From: Aquatica leii
Lineage: Eukaryota > Arthropoda > Insecta > Coleoptera > Lampyridae
DNA length: 64,000 nucleotides
NCBI GenBank assembly: GCA_035610365.1
Contig: CM069436.1
Location: forward strand, 88,723,912 to 88,787,911
Reading direction: 5' to 3'
Shown: positions 31,701 to 39,000 of the stretch, piece after piece
Position numbering within the stretch: position 1 is the stretch's first letter
Layout of the letters: every line of letters starts with the position of its first letter
Program-made: the position numbers and the translations under genes
The notes under the pieces: model-generated
Seen by the model: the letters and a program-made list of their open reading frames with translations, nothing else
What the model was told of the DNA's origin: nothing
Database searches by the model: none

Positions 31701-33499
31701 AATTCAAATTAAAAACGCTTAAGGCTGAATGGATAATTAGAAAATTGAATAAAATTAATAAATTTTACTATACAGTACGTGAGAACAATTTAAAATGAGG
31801 CTCGAGTCATCTATCTATCTATCTATCTAAATGGATTCGAGAGATAAGGCGAAATCGGCAAATGTAAACTATTGATTCCAACAATACGTCTTCTGTAGGT
31901 TACTGGATAAGTATTACCATTTACGGAGAAAATTGTGATTCCCGCAGATTAATGCCACTATGAGAGCCGTTGCGAAACCTCAGAAAACTCGCTAAAAGAA
32001 TTGTAAACGTATTGAAAGTAGAATTACTTACAATTTATCGGATAGCGTTTTAACAAAAGCGACCGTTCACAGTGATTTAAAGAATGCAAGTGAACGTGCG
32101 TCTCGTTCGCGATCCCCTCCCGTAAATGTCAAATAAAAATTAAACATTTTACAAACAGTGGAGTCCGCAACACTGGCGTCGTAAATTTTAATTAGAATTA
32201 TTATTTTTAGAAAATGCATAACGTCATGTAACAAATTGCTAATATGACTAATATGTAACGTTTATATACTCAATGAAAGCGCAAGACATTTGAAAACTAA
32301 CGAACTTGCTAGAGGGTCATGGAGAAGTGTTGTTCTCATGTATTCTATAATACTTCAATGGTAAACGAGATTTTCTGTGGTTAAGAATGAGACAGGCATA
32401 TTAGGAATTTATCTAGTTAGAAAAAGAAATATTTCTCTCAAATTATTCCTTGCGGTCATGAGCCGAAGACGATTCACCTATTTAAAGTAACTTTGTATTT
32501 TATACCATATGTGACTAATTTACGGTACATTTTCTTAGTAGATGCATTTTAGAGCTTTTTATCCATCTTGCAATGATGTAGGTTAATTTTTCAGACAGTG
32601 AACACCGTTTACTTTTCGGTTGGAGTTTTTGTTAGCTGACTTCAGCAGCGTCGTTCTTTCTCTCATTTTGTTTACTCCTAAGCGTTTAAACAGAAATCGG
32701 AGCTGATTTAGATAAAGTTTGCAATGGAGACTATAGATTTTCTATCTATCACTTGTTTTTAATTTTTTTATTTAAAACTTCTGTAGAGGTTCTAATTTTA
32801 TTCTTTAATTCGTTAGTAATCGATGCATTCAGGTGAACTTAGCGATGCGCGTAGTCGAATAGTGTAGTATTTGAACTACTCAGCGCTCGCAACTTTACTC
32901 AGCTTTTACAGGACAGTTATTTTTTTAATGTGCTATTTCTAGGAAATAAAAATGTTTGCAAGTTTAGGAGGTTCAGGTAATTTTAACAAAGCCACTTACG
33001 GTTTTTTTCACCAGCTGAGTTAATTCAGCGAATGTAGTTTTCATTATTTAGCATGTGACAAATGATATCAAGGCAGCTTTGAGCATATTAAAAACTAAAA
33101 AAAAATTCGGTAGTTTAATTATAAAACATAATCTCTTGGTTTTAGATATAGAAATGGTGCTGACCATATTGGGGAACACAGAGATGTTGAAGCAGATCTA
33201 GATCTTTCTGCACCAATTGCATCTATATCTTTTGGCCAATGTCGTGATTTTATATTGAAGCACCGAGATTGTAGAAAAAAAGGTAACGAGAAACGAGAAG
33301 TGCCAAAAGGTTTGTACTTTTTATTGTAAATACTTCGTTGAATATATCCTCACTCACTTCTCTAGTCAAACTTGAGCTTCAACATGGAAGTTTGTTGTTA
33401 ATGAATCCACCAACTAATCAAGTTTGGTATCATTCACTACCACCAAGGAAAAACGCTAATGGCGTTAGAATTAATTTAACATTTAGAAAAATTGTGTAA
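16794..33499 (+). CDS. ALKBH2: DNA oxidative demethylase ALKBH2-like, 4 exons
   Basis: Exons 16794-16973, 17021-17205, 33146-33309 and 33366-33499 join in phase with GT-AG introns to 220 codons plus stop, somewhat shorter than vertebrate ALKBH2. The product belongs to the Fe(II)/2-oxoglutarate AlkB dioxygenases, which oxidatively remove 1-methyladenine and 3-methylcytosine from double-stranded DNA in the nucleus. Visible motifs: an IPRQQVAYG substrate loop, YTFSGVTLPAKTW, iron ligands HRD (in HIGEHRDVE) and the distal His (WYHSLPPR), and the Arg-x5-Arg pair in GVRINLTFRKI that binds 2-oxoglutarate. Introns 1 and 3 are 47 and 56 bp, but intron 2 (17206-33145) is 15.94 kb and full of transposons. 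AATAAA lies at 33594-33599. The start could also be the ATG at 16800, and upstream 5' exons are possible. Confidence 0.9.
17206..17794. other. Start of ALKBH2 intron 2, no feature recognised
   Basis: AT-rich intronic DNA after the GTTAGT donor. No TE ends recognised before the hAT element at 17795. Confidence 0.5.
17795..18959 (-). mobile_element. hAT-family element, decayed, 8-bp TSD
   Basis: Ends are CAGAGCTGGGC and GCCCAGCTCTG, flanked by the 8-bp direct repeat AATGCGAG (17787-17794 and 18960-18967), the hAT signature. Internal sequence near both ends repeats AGTAGTTAACTAC-like words. Minus-strand open stretches at 18058-18294 and 18254-18466 (e.g. ELELLKHLEDNRIHISNQLL) may be transposase remains, but no catalytic motif is visible. 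Confidence 0.88.
19025..19146 (+). repeat. Dispersed repeat, inverted partner at 29775-29905
   Basis: Contains ACAAAAAACGGGACA, TTAGCGGTGTA and CATTCGTGGCC in the same order as the reverse complement of 29775-29905. The partner adjoins a Tc1-like transposase relic, so this is probably a solo end of the same family. Confidence 0.7.
19565..19992. repeat. Segment with CGGGAA hairpins, non-autonomous element candidate
   Basis: A perfect hairpin TTCCCGCAC-GA-GTGCGGGAA lies at 19565-19584. GCGGGAAAA near 19899 and CTTCTTCCCG near 19985 flank an inner arm CACTCCCTCACTTCGTTCGC. It resembles the hairpins bounding the Crypton-like relic at 8305-9593. No coding content. Confidence 0.45.
19993..20412. 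other. AT-rich intronic DNA, no feature recognised
   Basis: Contains a short (TA)n run near 20295-20320. The left edge of Gypsy copy B is blurred here. Confidence 0.4.
20413..20874 (-). repeat. 3' LTR of Gypsy copy B, outer end eroded
   Basis: Begins TGAAACG (element sense) right after the polypurine tract. The match to the 5' LTR stops near 20413, so the last ~20 bases with the terminal CA are missing or replaced. Confidence 0.88.
20810..22657 (-). CDS. Gypsy pol part 4: integrase - macrodomain - CCCH, uninterrupted 615 codons
   Basis: Integrase: HHCC zinc site (H16, H23, C53, C56), then the DD35E core with D85 (VAIDIAGPF), D145 (LHSDQGRNF) and E181 (DGMVERMNRT), which inserts cDNA. A GPY motif (321-323) marks the C-terminal domain. 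Residues ~400-540 match the OARD1/TARG1 macrodomain, an enzyme that hydrolyses ADP-ribose from proteins: AIAHCVSEDLDMPKGVAVVF, KKKFG, GDGRFVFYLVTKK, VPKLSCGLDQLNW. K472 and D513 align with TARG1 Lys84 and Asp125. Residues 554-572 form a CX7CX5CX3H finger, a fold usually binding RNA. The frame crosses the polypurine tract and stops 65 bases inside the 3' LTR. There is no env. Whether the upstream-stopped copy is expressed is unknown. Confidence 0.92.
   Translation of the reverse strand: MVVPKSRVPEVLKHLHDGTSGGHFGIKKTLGKVRERFYWMNCKEDVMKWCRKCIVCASGNGPARKRKAPMKQYNVGSPLERVAIDIAGPFPESDSRNKYILVAMDYFTKWTEAYAIPNQEAATVADVLVKEFFCRFGVPLELHSDQGRNFESGLFQEVCRLLGIKKTRTTPLHPQSDGMVERMNRTMGKYLAKVVSEHQRDWDQYLHLFLMAYRSSVHESTGQTPSCVMLGREIRLPCDLQFGRRPEEEVAGEDYVSKLAKRLDEVHEEVRKNTQIASDRMKTRYDVKAQNGGFQPGDMVWLYNPQRRRGLSPKLQRQWEGPYEVVQRINDVIYRIRKPPRGKPKVVHVDRLASFAGDNHNPQVQVRTRVISSRTRNPIEEMEFEKFMNLYGGSGKARFGVTTEEQQDLFQTQKDYAIAHCVSEDLDMPKGVAVVFKKKFGQLDELRRQQPAVGKVLGLRGDGRFVFYLVTKKYSRDKPLYKDLWQTLWSLKREMEFHHVKKLAVPKLSCGLDQLNWRTVRNMLEVVFRGTGIQVLVCSYQPRRVLGQEKSIDCYFYGQGSCRNGGSCRYRHDPFYRCRIQSPVLGQNSPKKGAVKRSRNYLQMQEPSRSCYLFF
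20875..20887 (-). promoter_or_regulatory. Polypurine tract, copy B
   Basis: AAGAAGGGGGCAG in element sense, immediately before the 3' LTR. It lies within the pol reading frame, as in copy A. Confidence 0.85.
20942..20998 (-). other. CCCH zinc finger at pol C-terminus, copy B
   Basis: C-X7-C-X5-C-X3-H: cysteines in CYFYGQGSC and SCRYRH. Flanked by basic residues (KKGAVKRSRN). The same finger in copy A (about 3307-3366) is disrupted by one extra A. Confidence 0.85.
21038..21424 (-). other. OARD1/TARG1-like macrodomain within Gypsy pol, copy B
   Basis: About 129 codons. The order and spacing of blocks follow the vertebrate OARD1 family from the HC(I/V)SED strand, through FKKKFG, the catalytic-Lys strand and the GCGLD-type loop to the final VLVCSY strand. 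The glycine loop reads MPKGVAV rather than MGAGIAV. Copy A carries the same domain at about 2890-3270, frameshifted at the catalytic lysine. Confidence 0.88.
22658..22951 (-). pseudogene. Gypsy pol part 3: RNase H-integrase linker, copy B
   Basis: Short segment (EPEQLRREQEDDPKIRLLLDWK) linking RNase H to integrase. It ends at a TAG that copy A reads as CAG. Beyond this stop the frame is unbroken for 615 codons. Confidence 0.8.
22881..23814 (-). pseudogene. Gypsy pol part 2: RT palm/thumb and RNase H, copy B
   Basis: After the frameshift, RT continues with LCNAPATFERLMETIL and the catalytic YLDD (23667-23678). A TAG at 23607-23609 replaces a Gln codon. From 23480 the frame is open through the thumb/connection (HQVRSFLGLCTYYRRFVPG) and RNase H (FVLDTDASNLAIGAVLSQ, LLRTDHAALKWL, HRNADALSRR). 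It ends where about 75 bp present in copy A are missing. Confidence 0.88.
23815..25053 (-). pseudogene. Gypsy pol part 1: protease and start of RT, copy B
   Basis: The protease carries LLVDTGATKTII, the DTGA aspartyl active site, about residue 44 from the ATG at 25053. The middle contains a spacer region (VLLSENVTLPARTESVVMAR). Then comes the RT N-terminal block with WASPVVLVKKKDGSTRFCVD, LPRIDDTL and STLDLKSGYWQV. The frame ends at TAA near 23815 where a G-to-T change plus an extra A break it; copies A and C keep a Glu codon there. Confidence 0.88.
25068..26228 (-). pseudogene. Gypsy gag with coiled coil and CCHC knuckle, copy B
   Basis: The likely start is ATG at 26228 (MPVTRLQAVKI); the frame runs 386 codons to TAG at 25068-25070. 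The N-terminal ~130 residues are a Glu/Lys/Asn-rich coiled coil with repeated SQKIEEKLSE and ENSRSLKEEI type units. The capsid-like core follows (PPNFDGKVPWSTYYKQF, MRYGDAHLQQVYQAQIKSR). Near the end is a CX2CX4HX4C zinc knuckle (CWNCGEVGHVRRRC, 25110-25151) for RNA packaging. One TGA at 25266-25268 interrupts it, consistent with a CGA-to-TGA change. Confidence 0.88.
25071..25077 (-). promoter_or_regulatory. Possible -1 frameshift site at gag end
   Basis: Element-sense GGAAAAC is positioned as G-GAA-AAC in the gag frame directly before its TAG. Pol is in the -1 frame and is open across this point. It is not a canonical XXXYYYZ heptamer, so assignment is tentative. Confidence 0.3.
26551..26564 (-). 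promoter_or_regulatory. Putative primer-binding region, copy B
   Basis: Element-sense GTGGCGTCAGGTGT directly follows the LTR end. Copy C has TTGGTGTCAGGTGTGG at the same place. The priming tRNA was not identified. Confidence 0.5.
26565..27043 (-). repeat. 5' LTR of Gypsy copy B
   Basis: 479 bp, TGAAACG to GTAACA in element sense. It carries a TATATA box near 26923-26929 and paired TTCTAGAA boxes. Most of it is identical to the 3' LTR except a cluster of differences around 26838-26892. Confidence 0.9.
26977..27006 (-). promoter_or_regulatory. Paired TTCnnGAA boxes, 5' LTR of copy B
   Basis: TTCTAGAA at 26977-26984 and 26999-27006, upstream of the TATA box in element sense. The same pair is in the 3' LTR at 20808-20837. 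Possible heat-shock element; inferred. Confidence 0.4.
27172..27514. mobile_element. hAT-type MITE, 343 bp, 8-bp TSD
   Basis: Terminal repeats CAGGGCCGGACTTA and TAAATCCGGCCCTG, flanked by TCTAGCGT at 27164-27171 and 27515-27522. The CAGGGCCGGA end and GGGGCCTCC-rich interior fit a widespread hAT MITE type. No coding sequence of its own. Confidence 0.92.
27540..28510 (-). pseudogene. Tc1-like transposase relic 1
   Basis: Minus-strand blocks in order: an HTH-like segment (RAIARMFMISRTTVRLI) near 28420, a second-HTH block near 28230, KRGRLEFARRKRR near 28130, IEGRLDTEGYLGIL near 27920, and DNAPIHTSKLVQ then NLNVLPWQSSDFN near 27650-27570. These match the DDE domain of Tc1/mariner transposases (EGRLD, DNAPIHTS, LPWPA.SPDLNPIE). 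Several frameshifts and stops are present, and the final Glu block appears to read SDFNLIK, losing the acidic residue. TIRs were not found. Confidence 0.8.
28840..29905 (-). pseudogene. Tc1-like transposase relic 2 with terminal segment
   Basis: Minus-strand 29297-29521 reads KAVQLQQQLREIRVVAISQWT then RRRLQESNLIPHRQ, the second HTH of Tc1-type transposases. Decayed DDE blocks follow: DSRLGLY near 29285, EDQESD near 29240 and QDNARPHTVKIVQDYVREL near 29030-28960. The upstream segment 29775-29905 (CGGGACA, TTAGCGGTGTA) is repeated in inverted orientation at 19025-19146 and is probably the element's 5' end. A different lineage from relic 1. Confidence 0.8.
30395..30560 (+). pseudogene. LINE ORF2 C-terminal tail fragment
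   Basis: Broken frames read KKQLNWYGHT, then IGNPIRGKKGRPRARGREMDQ, matching the tail common in RTE-like insect LINEs (L.W.GH, G.P.G.RKRGRP..RW.D). No other part of the element is nearby. Confidence 0.65.
31480..33145. other. Distal part of ALKBH2 intron 2, no element recognised
   Basis: AT-rich apart from the microsatellite near 31806. It ends with the acceptor GGTTTTAG at 33138-33145. Confidence 0.45.
31806..31830 (+). repeat. (ATCT)n microsatellite
   Basis: About five to six consecutive ATCT units near 31808-31829. Confidence 0.85.
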
Positions 33500-33779
33500 C
33501 TTTATTTTTAATCAATATTTTAATGAAAAATTTTAGCTTAGCTTTTAAAAGTATTTATTTGTGTATAAGAACCAAGTTGGTATTTATAATTATAATAAAC
33601 TTTTTAAAACGCTACAACATTGTGGGGTTCGTAAAAATAAAAGTTTGTGTACACTGAGATTTTAGACAACCCAATCTACATGTAAATTATTTTTGTTACT
33701 AATAATAATAATAAGTTGGTAGCATAGGTTGGTAGCATTGAACAAACTGGTTATTATAGGTTATGTGCATTTATTCAAA

Positions 33780-35538
33780 ATGTTAAACAAATCGTATTAT
33801 AACACAATTTTATGTTTAACGTTCTCACCTTGCGGGAATTATTTAATTGTAGGCGATATTTATGGAAAAATTACAGTTTTTCAGTAAGTGTTTAAACTTG
33901 TATTGTCTAAAAACTTAAATTTATTCTGCAGTTTATATCGGTTTATGAACCCCAATGTAAATGCATCCAGTCAGAACTTGTCTTGCAGTAATTCCTTTAC
34001 CGTTCAAGAAGACGTTCAGATCAATAGTTTACTATCGACTGAACATTACTTGGTTGTTGGTGTAGTTGGTGAAATATTTGGTTACGATTGGAAGGTAGTT
34101 AAAAACAATAAAGATGCGAAAGTATCTTGGAAAGTGGAATTACCGAACAGTAACGATTTATTCAATAAAGCAGAAATCAACTGCGTAATTAATAAAGAGG
34201 GAGTTCTGTATGTTGGATGTGGAGATAACAAAATTTACGTTATTAATTTGGAAGGTGGTCGTATTTTGAGGACGTTATCTGGACATTCTGATTACGTGCA
34301 CAGTCTGTTTAACATGTAAGTTTTTTTAACGCTTTGTGCAATTATGAGTTGTTAAGAAAATGCACCAATTAGAAATTAGGTTCTATAGATATGCATTTGT
34401 TTTGTTTTTGATTTCTATGGTTTTCTACATTGACCTGGCAACATCAAAAAGCTACGCTTCCTTCTGGACATGTAATCTGTATACTTTCGCAATGTGTTTG
34501 TTGTCTCAAAAATGTAGAAAAGGAAGTACATTTGTTTATGTTTACGTTACACACTACTTGTCAATTTACGTTGACTAATCTCAAATTTTAGAATCGGTTC
34601 TAGCAGCATTATTTGAAGTACGTAGATATTAAAATTAATTGAATCAAACGTTAAACATGAAATATAAATAGAATGTATCTTTAGCTTGTAATAGGAATAT
34701 GTAAAAAGAAACAAACAAAATGGTGCGTACTGTTTGTTTACAAATACTATTTCTATCTCTTACAATGTTTTATACACTTTTCAGCCTGTGATTACTCGTC
34801 TAGAGGGAAGCATAGCTTTCCGTTGTTGCCAGGTCGATGGTTTTCTATTTTATCCTCCATGAAATGGAAGATGCAAAATTACCATAAATTTTACAAATTT
34901 TTAATAGCCATTTCAAATACAATGCAAAAACAGAAGGTAGTCTTATCTATTTTTTCAAATAGTTCATTAGATCTCGACTTCAATGCATTTTTGTTTTAGG
35001 GGCGACGAACTAGCATCTGGTGGTGAAGATGGAGTAGTAAATATATGGGACATTCGAAGTAAAACAGTTTGTAATAAAATTGAACCTTACAAAAATGATG
35101 AAATCGCCAGGCCTAATTTAGGCAAATGGATAGGAACCGTGTGCATCAATGATGATTGGCTTGTACTATTACTTTGATATCACAGTTTATGTTGTACTAA
35201 TGGAGAAATAATTACAGCTATGTGGTGGAGGTCCAAAATTATCGCTTTGGCACTTTCGATCGTTAACTCCATCAACTGTGTTTCCTTTAGATGACCAGGG
35301 CATTTACTTTGGAGAAATAGTTAATGACAAAGTTCTAGCAGGAGGCAGAGCAGATCACTTCTATAACATGGTTTTCAACGGAGATATTGTTTCGAAAATA
35401 CCGACTTCTTGTGTGTCGGTGTTCTCAGCAGTTCACCAAGAAGAACCCTACAGAGCTTTGTGTATTGCTGGTTCTAGTCCAAAAATTGACATATGCAGCA
35501 ATTTCAATTACAAAGACCAAGTACTTGTGGTGACATAA
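33780..35538 (+). CDS. THOC6: THO complex subunit 6 homologue (WD40), 4 exons
   Basis: Exons 33780-33883, 33932-34315, 35000-35162 and 35218-35538 join in phase to 323 codons plus stop, close to the usual THOC6 length. THOC6 is a seven-bladed WD40 propeller of the THO/TREX complex, which couples transcription and mRNA export in the nucleus. Recognisable blocks: YNTILCLTFSPCGNYLIVGD, then LRTLSGHSDYVHSL, then ELASGGEDGVVNIWDIRSKT, KWIGTVCINDDWLLCGGGPK and WHFRSLTPSTVFPLD. An in-frame stop precedes the ATG at 33780. It starts 280 bp after the ALKBH2 stop on the same strand and converges with expanded. Intron 2 is 684 bp because of a 409-bp MITE. AATAAA at 35637-35642. Confidence 0.92.
34428..34836. 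mobile_element. TIR element (MITE) in THOC6 intron 2
   Basis: Inverted ends (GACCTGGCAACA... at 34432-34470 and its imperfect reverse complement at 34798-34835). It is flanked by the direct repeat ATGGTTTTCTA at 34417-34427 and 34837-34847, a possible 11-bp target duplication. Superfamily unresolved. Confidence 0.65.
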
Positions 35539-36057
35539 TATGGCTTTTTATTGTATTTTATCAAGGTAAAGTGCTTTTCTTATTTTATACGAATTATATG
35601 TACATGTTTTCATATTGATAATATCAAAACCTTTGAAATAAAAACAATGAATTACTTAAGTTTTTATTCGACACGATGGCAGCACCATACACTGGAAAAT
35701 AAGCTGTTTCTAATTTAGAAAACAAGAAAAATAAATAGTGTATTAAAAATTAAAAATGTCAGTATTTTAATCATTGAGCAAGTGTATACATTATTACTAA
35801 TAATAGATTACTTACGTCCTAGGGTACAAAATTAATTTCTTATTTACAAATTAAGGGAATACATAAAAGAACTGACGATCGAACTGACAAGACATGCAAA
35901 CATCTGTAATCGAAAAGTCAACATGTTTGCATTTCCTCGATCGCAGATTTTGGTTTTACTGGAATTAGATTTTAAAAATGATGGCACCCTGAGAAAACAC
36001 ATCTACCTTAGTTGGCTAGCACTGGATTTACATAGTTGTCTTTTTATTAAACTCACG

Positions 36058-39000
36058 TTAGGAATGTGATTGCATAGTTTTATGTTTCGTAGCGCGAGGA
36101 TTTTGAAAAACGTAATTGTTCGGAGTCGCCCGCGGAATACCTTCTCTAGGAATTTCGGGCAACTTATCGCCCGGGTGCCGATGACTTACAGACGGCAACT
36201 TTCTTACGGTTTTATTAATTTGAGTATTACTGAGTCCCGAAACCGGATATTTTGCTTTGCTACTACTCGACGGTTGACGTACGTTTATATCTAGAGGATG
36301 TTTTGGCATTACGAACGCTTTCGTTTGTTTTATAAGCGAACGATCGTTACACAACGCGGCTATTAAGGGCAAGTCCATTTTCTTGCTTTTTTCGCGCAAA
36401 GTTCTTATATCTAAAGGTCGGTGGATTTTATCCACCGCTTTTTCAACACCACTGTCACTTTTTAACTGATTTTGAGCATCTGCTATGTCACTAACACATT
36501 TCTCTAAAATGTCGTGCAAGCTACCGCTTCCCTTTTTATGACGAAGGTCGAGTGTTCTTTCTGGCACTGGCGGAGGTGGTGGTGGAGGAGGAAGGCGTCT
36601 AAACTTAGGAGGTTGTGGTGTTTCTAAAGAATTTAGTATGTTGTCGTCAGAACGTGTACGTAGAAATCTCGAGGGTCGATTTGGCGGTAACGGTGGTGGC
36701 GGTGGCTCTAAACTTCCAGTAGACGAGATGCTCGGAGCACCATAAATCGGCAAATGTACATAAGTGTCTGATAAATTTTGACTGGAAGCGTAGCGACTCA
36801 AATATGGCGTTGAACGATAATACATCGGAGGAGTTTGTGCCAAAGCGGCGAGTATCGAACCCTGTTTAGCTTCTAAATACTCCTGTTTACTTATAGCGGG
36901 TTCTTTTAGTGGAAATACCACAAAATCAACGTCACTATACATTTGTTGTTGGTATTGTTCGATTTGGGAACGTGATAACTGACTCGTGTAAACTGTAGCG
37001 AGTGTCGGAGGTGGCGGTGGAGGTTGTCTAGGTGCAGGTGGTGGCGGTGGAAGAAACGTGCATGGCACTAATACGCTCGCTTTACTAGCGGCCACATCGA
37101 GGTAGTTGTTTGGAGATATGATCGGTGGAGGAACTCGTGGATATTTAGGCGGGATCGGCGGAACTGCGTTTGGTATCGAATAACTCGGCAAAGAAGCAGC
37201 CGCAACGTTACTAGTATGAGCCGTGAGAACACTAGGTGACCGAGTCGTTATAAATCTAGCCGTTGCTTCCTCTGAAGGATATACGGGTGGTGGAACTGGA
37301 TTTTCCGGATACGGAGGAGGTTCGCGTAAAGATAACTCAGATAAGCATTGAATATCGTCAAAATCCGAAATAGAATCGACTTTGTTTAATTGCGCCGGAT
37401 ATGGCGGAGGTGGCGGTCTCATTCGTGGTTCTACGCTGTCTACGCGTTTTGGTGGAACCGGCGCATAACCTTGATAAGAAGATGGGAGTGTAACGTAATC
37501 AGAATCTGAATCTAACGTATGGCTAACGCTTTTACACGACGGATAACGACCCACTATTAAATCCGACAATTCTTCGGCGGACAGAGGTGTCGGTTGTGTA
37601 TCCGTCGGGTCACTACCGTCTCCCCGAAAAGATCCAGAATTACTTATATTAGAATTCGATCTGTCTCGAAAAGGTGCATCGACTTGATCGCCTACTGCGC
37701 TGTATTGCTCGCTGGATGGTGGGTATTGATCGTTTGAACTAATTGTGTATTGGTCACTAGAAGCCATAGTGTAGACACCACTCGTGTAGCTGCTTGGAGG
37801 TGGACCAGCCATCGAATAAACTGCTTCGCGAGTGTCTAGCTCAATACATGTTGCATCGCTGACGGACGAGTTTTGGGCGGTATGCGAATACCCTAGTTCC
37901 AAACTACTGCTAGTTGAAAGTCTTCTTCCTTTGGTTTCTAAAAACAAAATTGATTATTAGCGAGATTATAAGCGAAGTTGAAATACTTACTTGTGTGAAT
38001 GGGAGTTACGATAACTGTGCTACAAGAAGAACTGCATTGCGAACCGGGGCATTTTCCGCTCGTAGTTTTTGTAGAACTTTCGCTATTAGTTTGTTTACCA
38101 TTATCCGAACCTTCGTCTTTCGTTAATATACTTGGAAGCGTAGCGGCGGCCGAAGCCGCCGAGGTTCGACTACTCGGAGGAGCGCTGTCTAGTAAATGGG
38201 CTAAAGCTAAACTTTCTGTAGAAGGAGCTGGTGGGCTGGTTATCATAATTTCTAATTCGTCTTCAGAATGCACACGGTCGCTTACTATGCCAGATGTGGT
38301 ATTAGAGGACGTACTAGATATGACCGAAATTCGCTGATCGCAATCCCAACGTCGGCGATCTTCTTCTTCTTCTCGACGCACTTCGTTAAGCCTAGGTGCT
38401 ACCGCCATGCTAAATTGATGCGTAGCTTTACATAACGCTAATAAGAGTCTGCTTTTTTCGTCGCTACTCGAATACAACGTGATTTTTTCGTGTCCCGTTC
38501 GAATTTCAAATTTTTTACGTTCAAAACTGAGTTTACCGATGGAACTCCATAGAAAGGTAGAAGGTGGATTGTTGTCTGCGGATACGCGCAAACCACGTGC
38601 GCATACCGCCAGTAATAAAGATCCCGGCGATGGCTCATTTTTAGATGCGCGTAATCGAAACACGTGCGCATTGACAGGTTCTTGAAGATTACAAGCGTCA
38701 GAAATGAAACGGGCGCGGGCTTCCGTCTTAGAAAGACCGCGATATCCACGATGCGCCGCTTCTACAACTCTTAAGGCTTGCGGACCTCTCATGCTAGGTG
38801 GTACGTAATCTTCCGGACGAAAACTTGTGGTTTCCGAGTAATCTCCTAAATCTGTTTGTAAAGCTAAACCCGCTAATTGTGTTACGCGATCTCCTGCCGC
38901 CCCAGAAGCTGCATTTAGTCGTAGTTGTAGGTAATAATGATGCCTCGTTGCTTCGTCTCGCAATAACAACGGACTGTCTACATAAAATTGTACCCTGAAG

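Noticed and set aside
31806..31830. CRISPR-like short repeats
   Set aside because: Simple ATCT microsatellite without spacers; the window is eukaryotic.
34360..34578. Open frame in THOC6 intron 2
   Set aside because: It overlaps the MITE at 34428-34836 and has no recognisable domain.
37938..37990. C-terminal reading SKYFNFAYNLANNQFCF of the FERM exon
   Set aside because: It is a 53-bp intron with GTAAGT donor and TTTTTAG acceptor; splicing joins exons 2 and 3 in phase.
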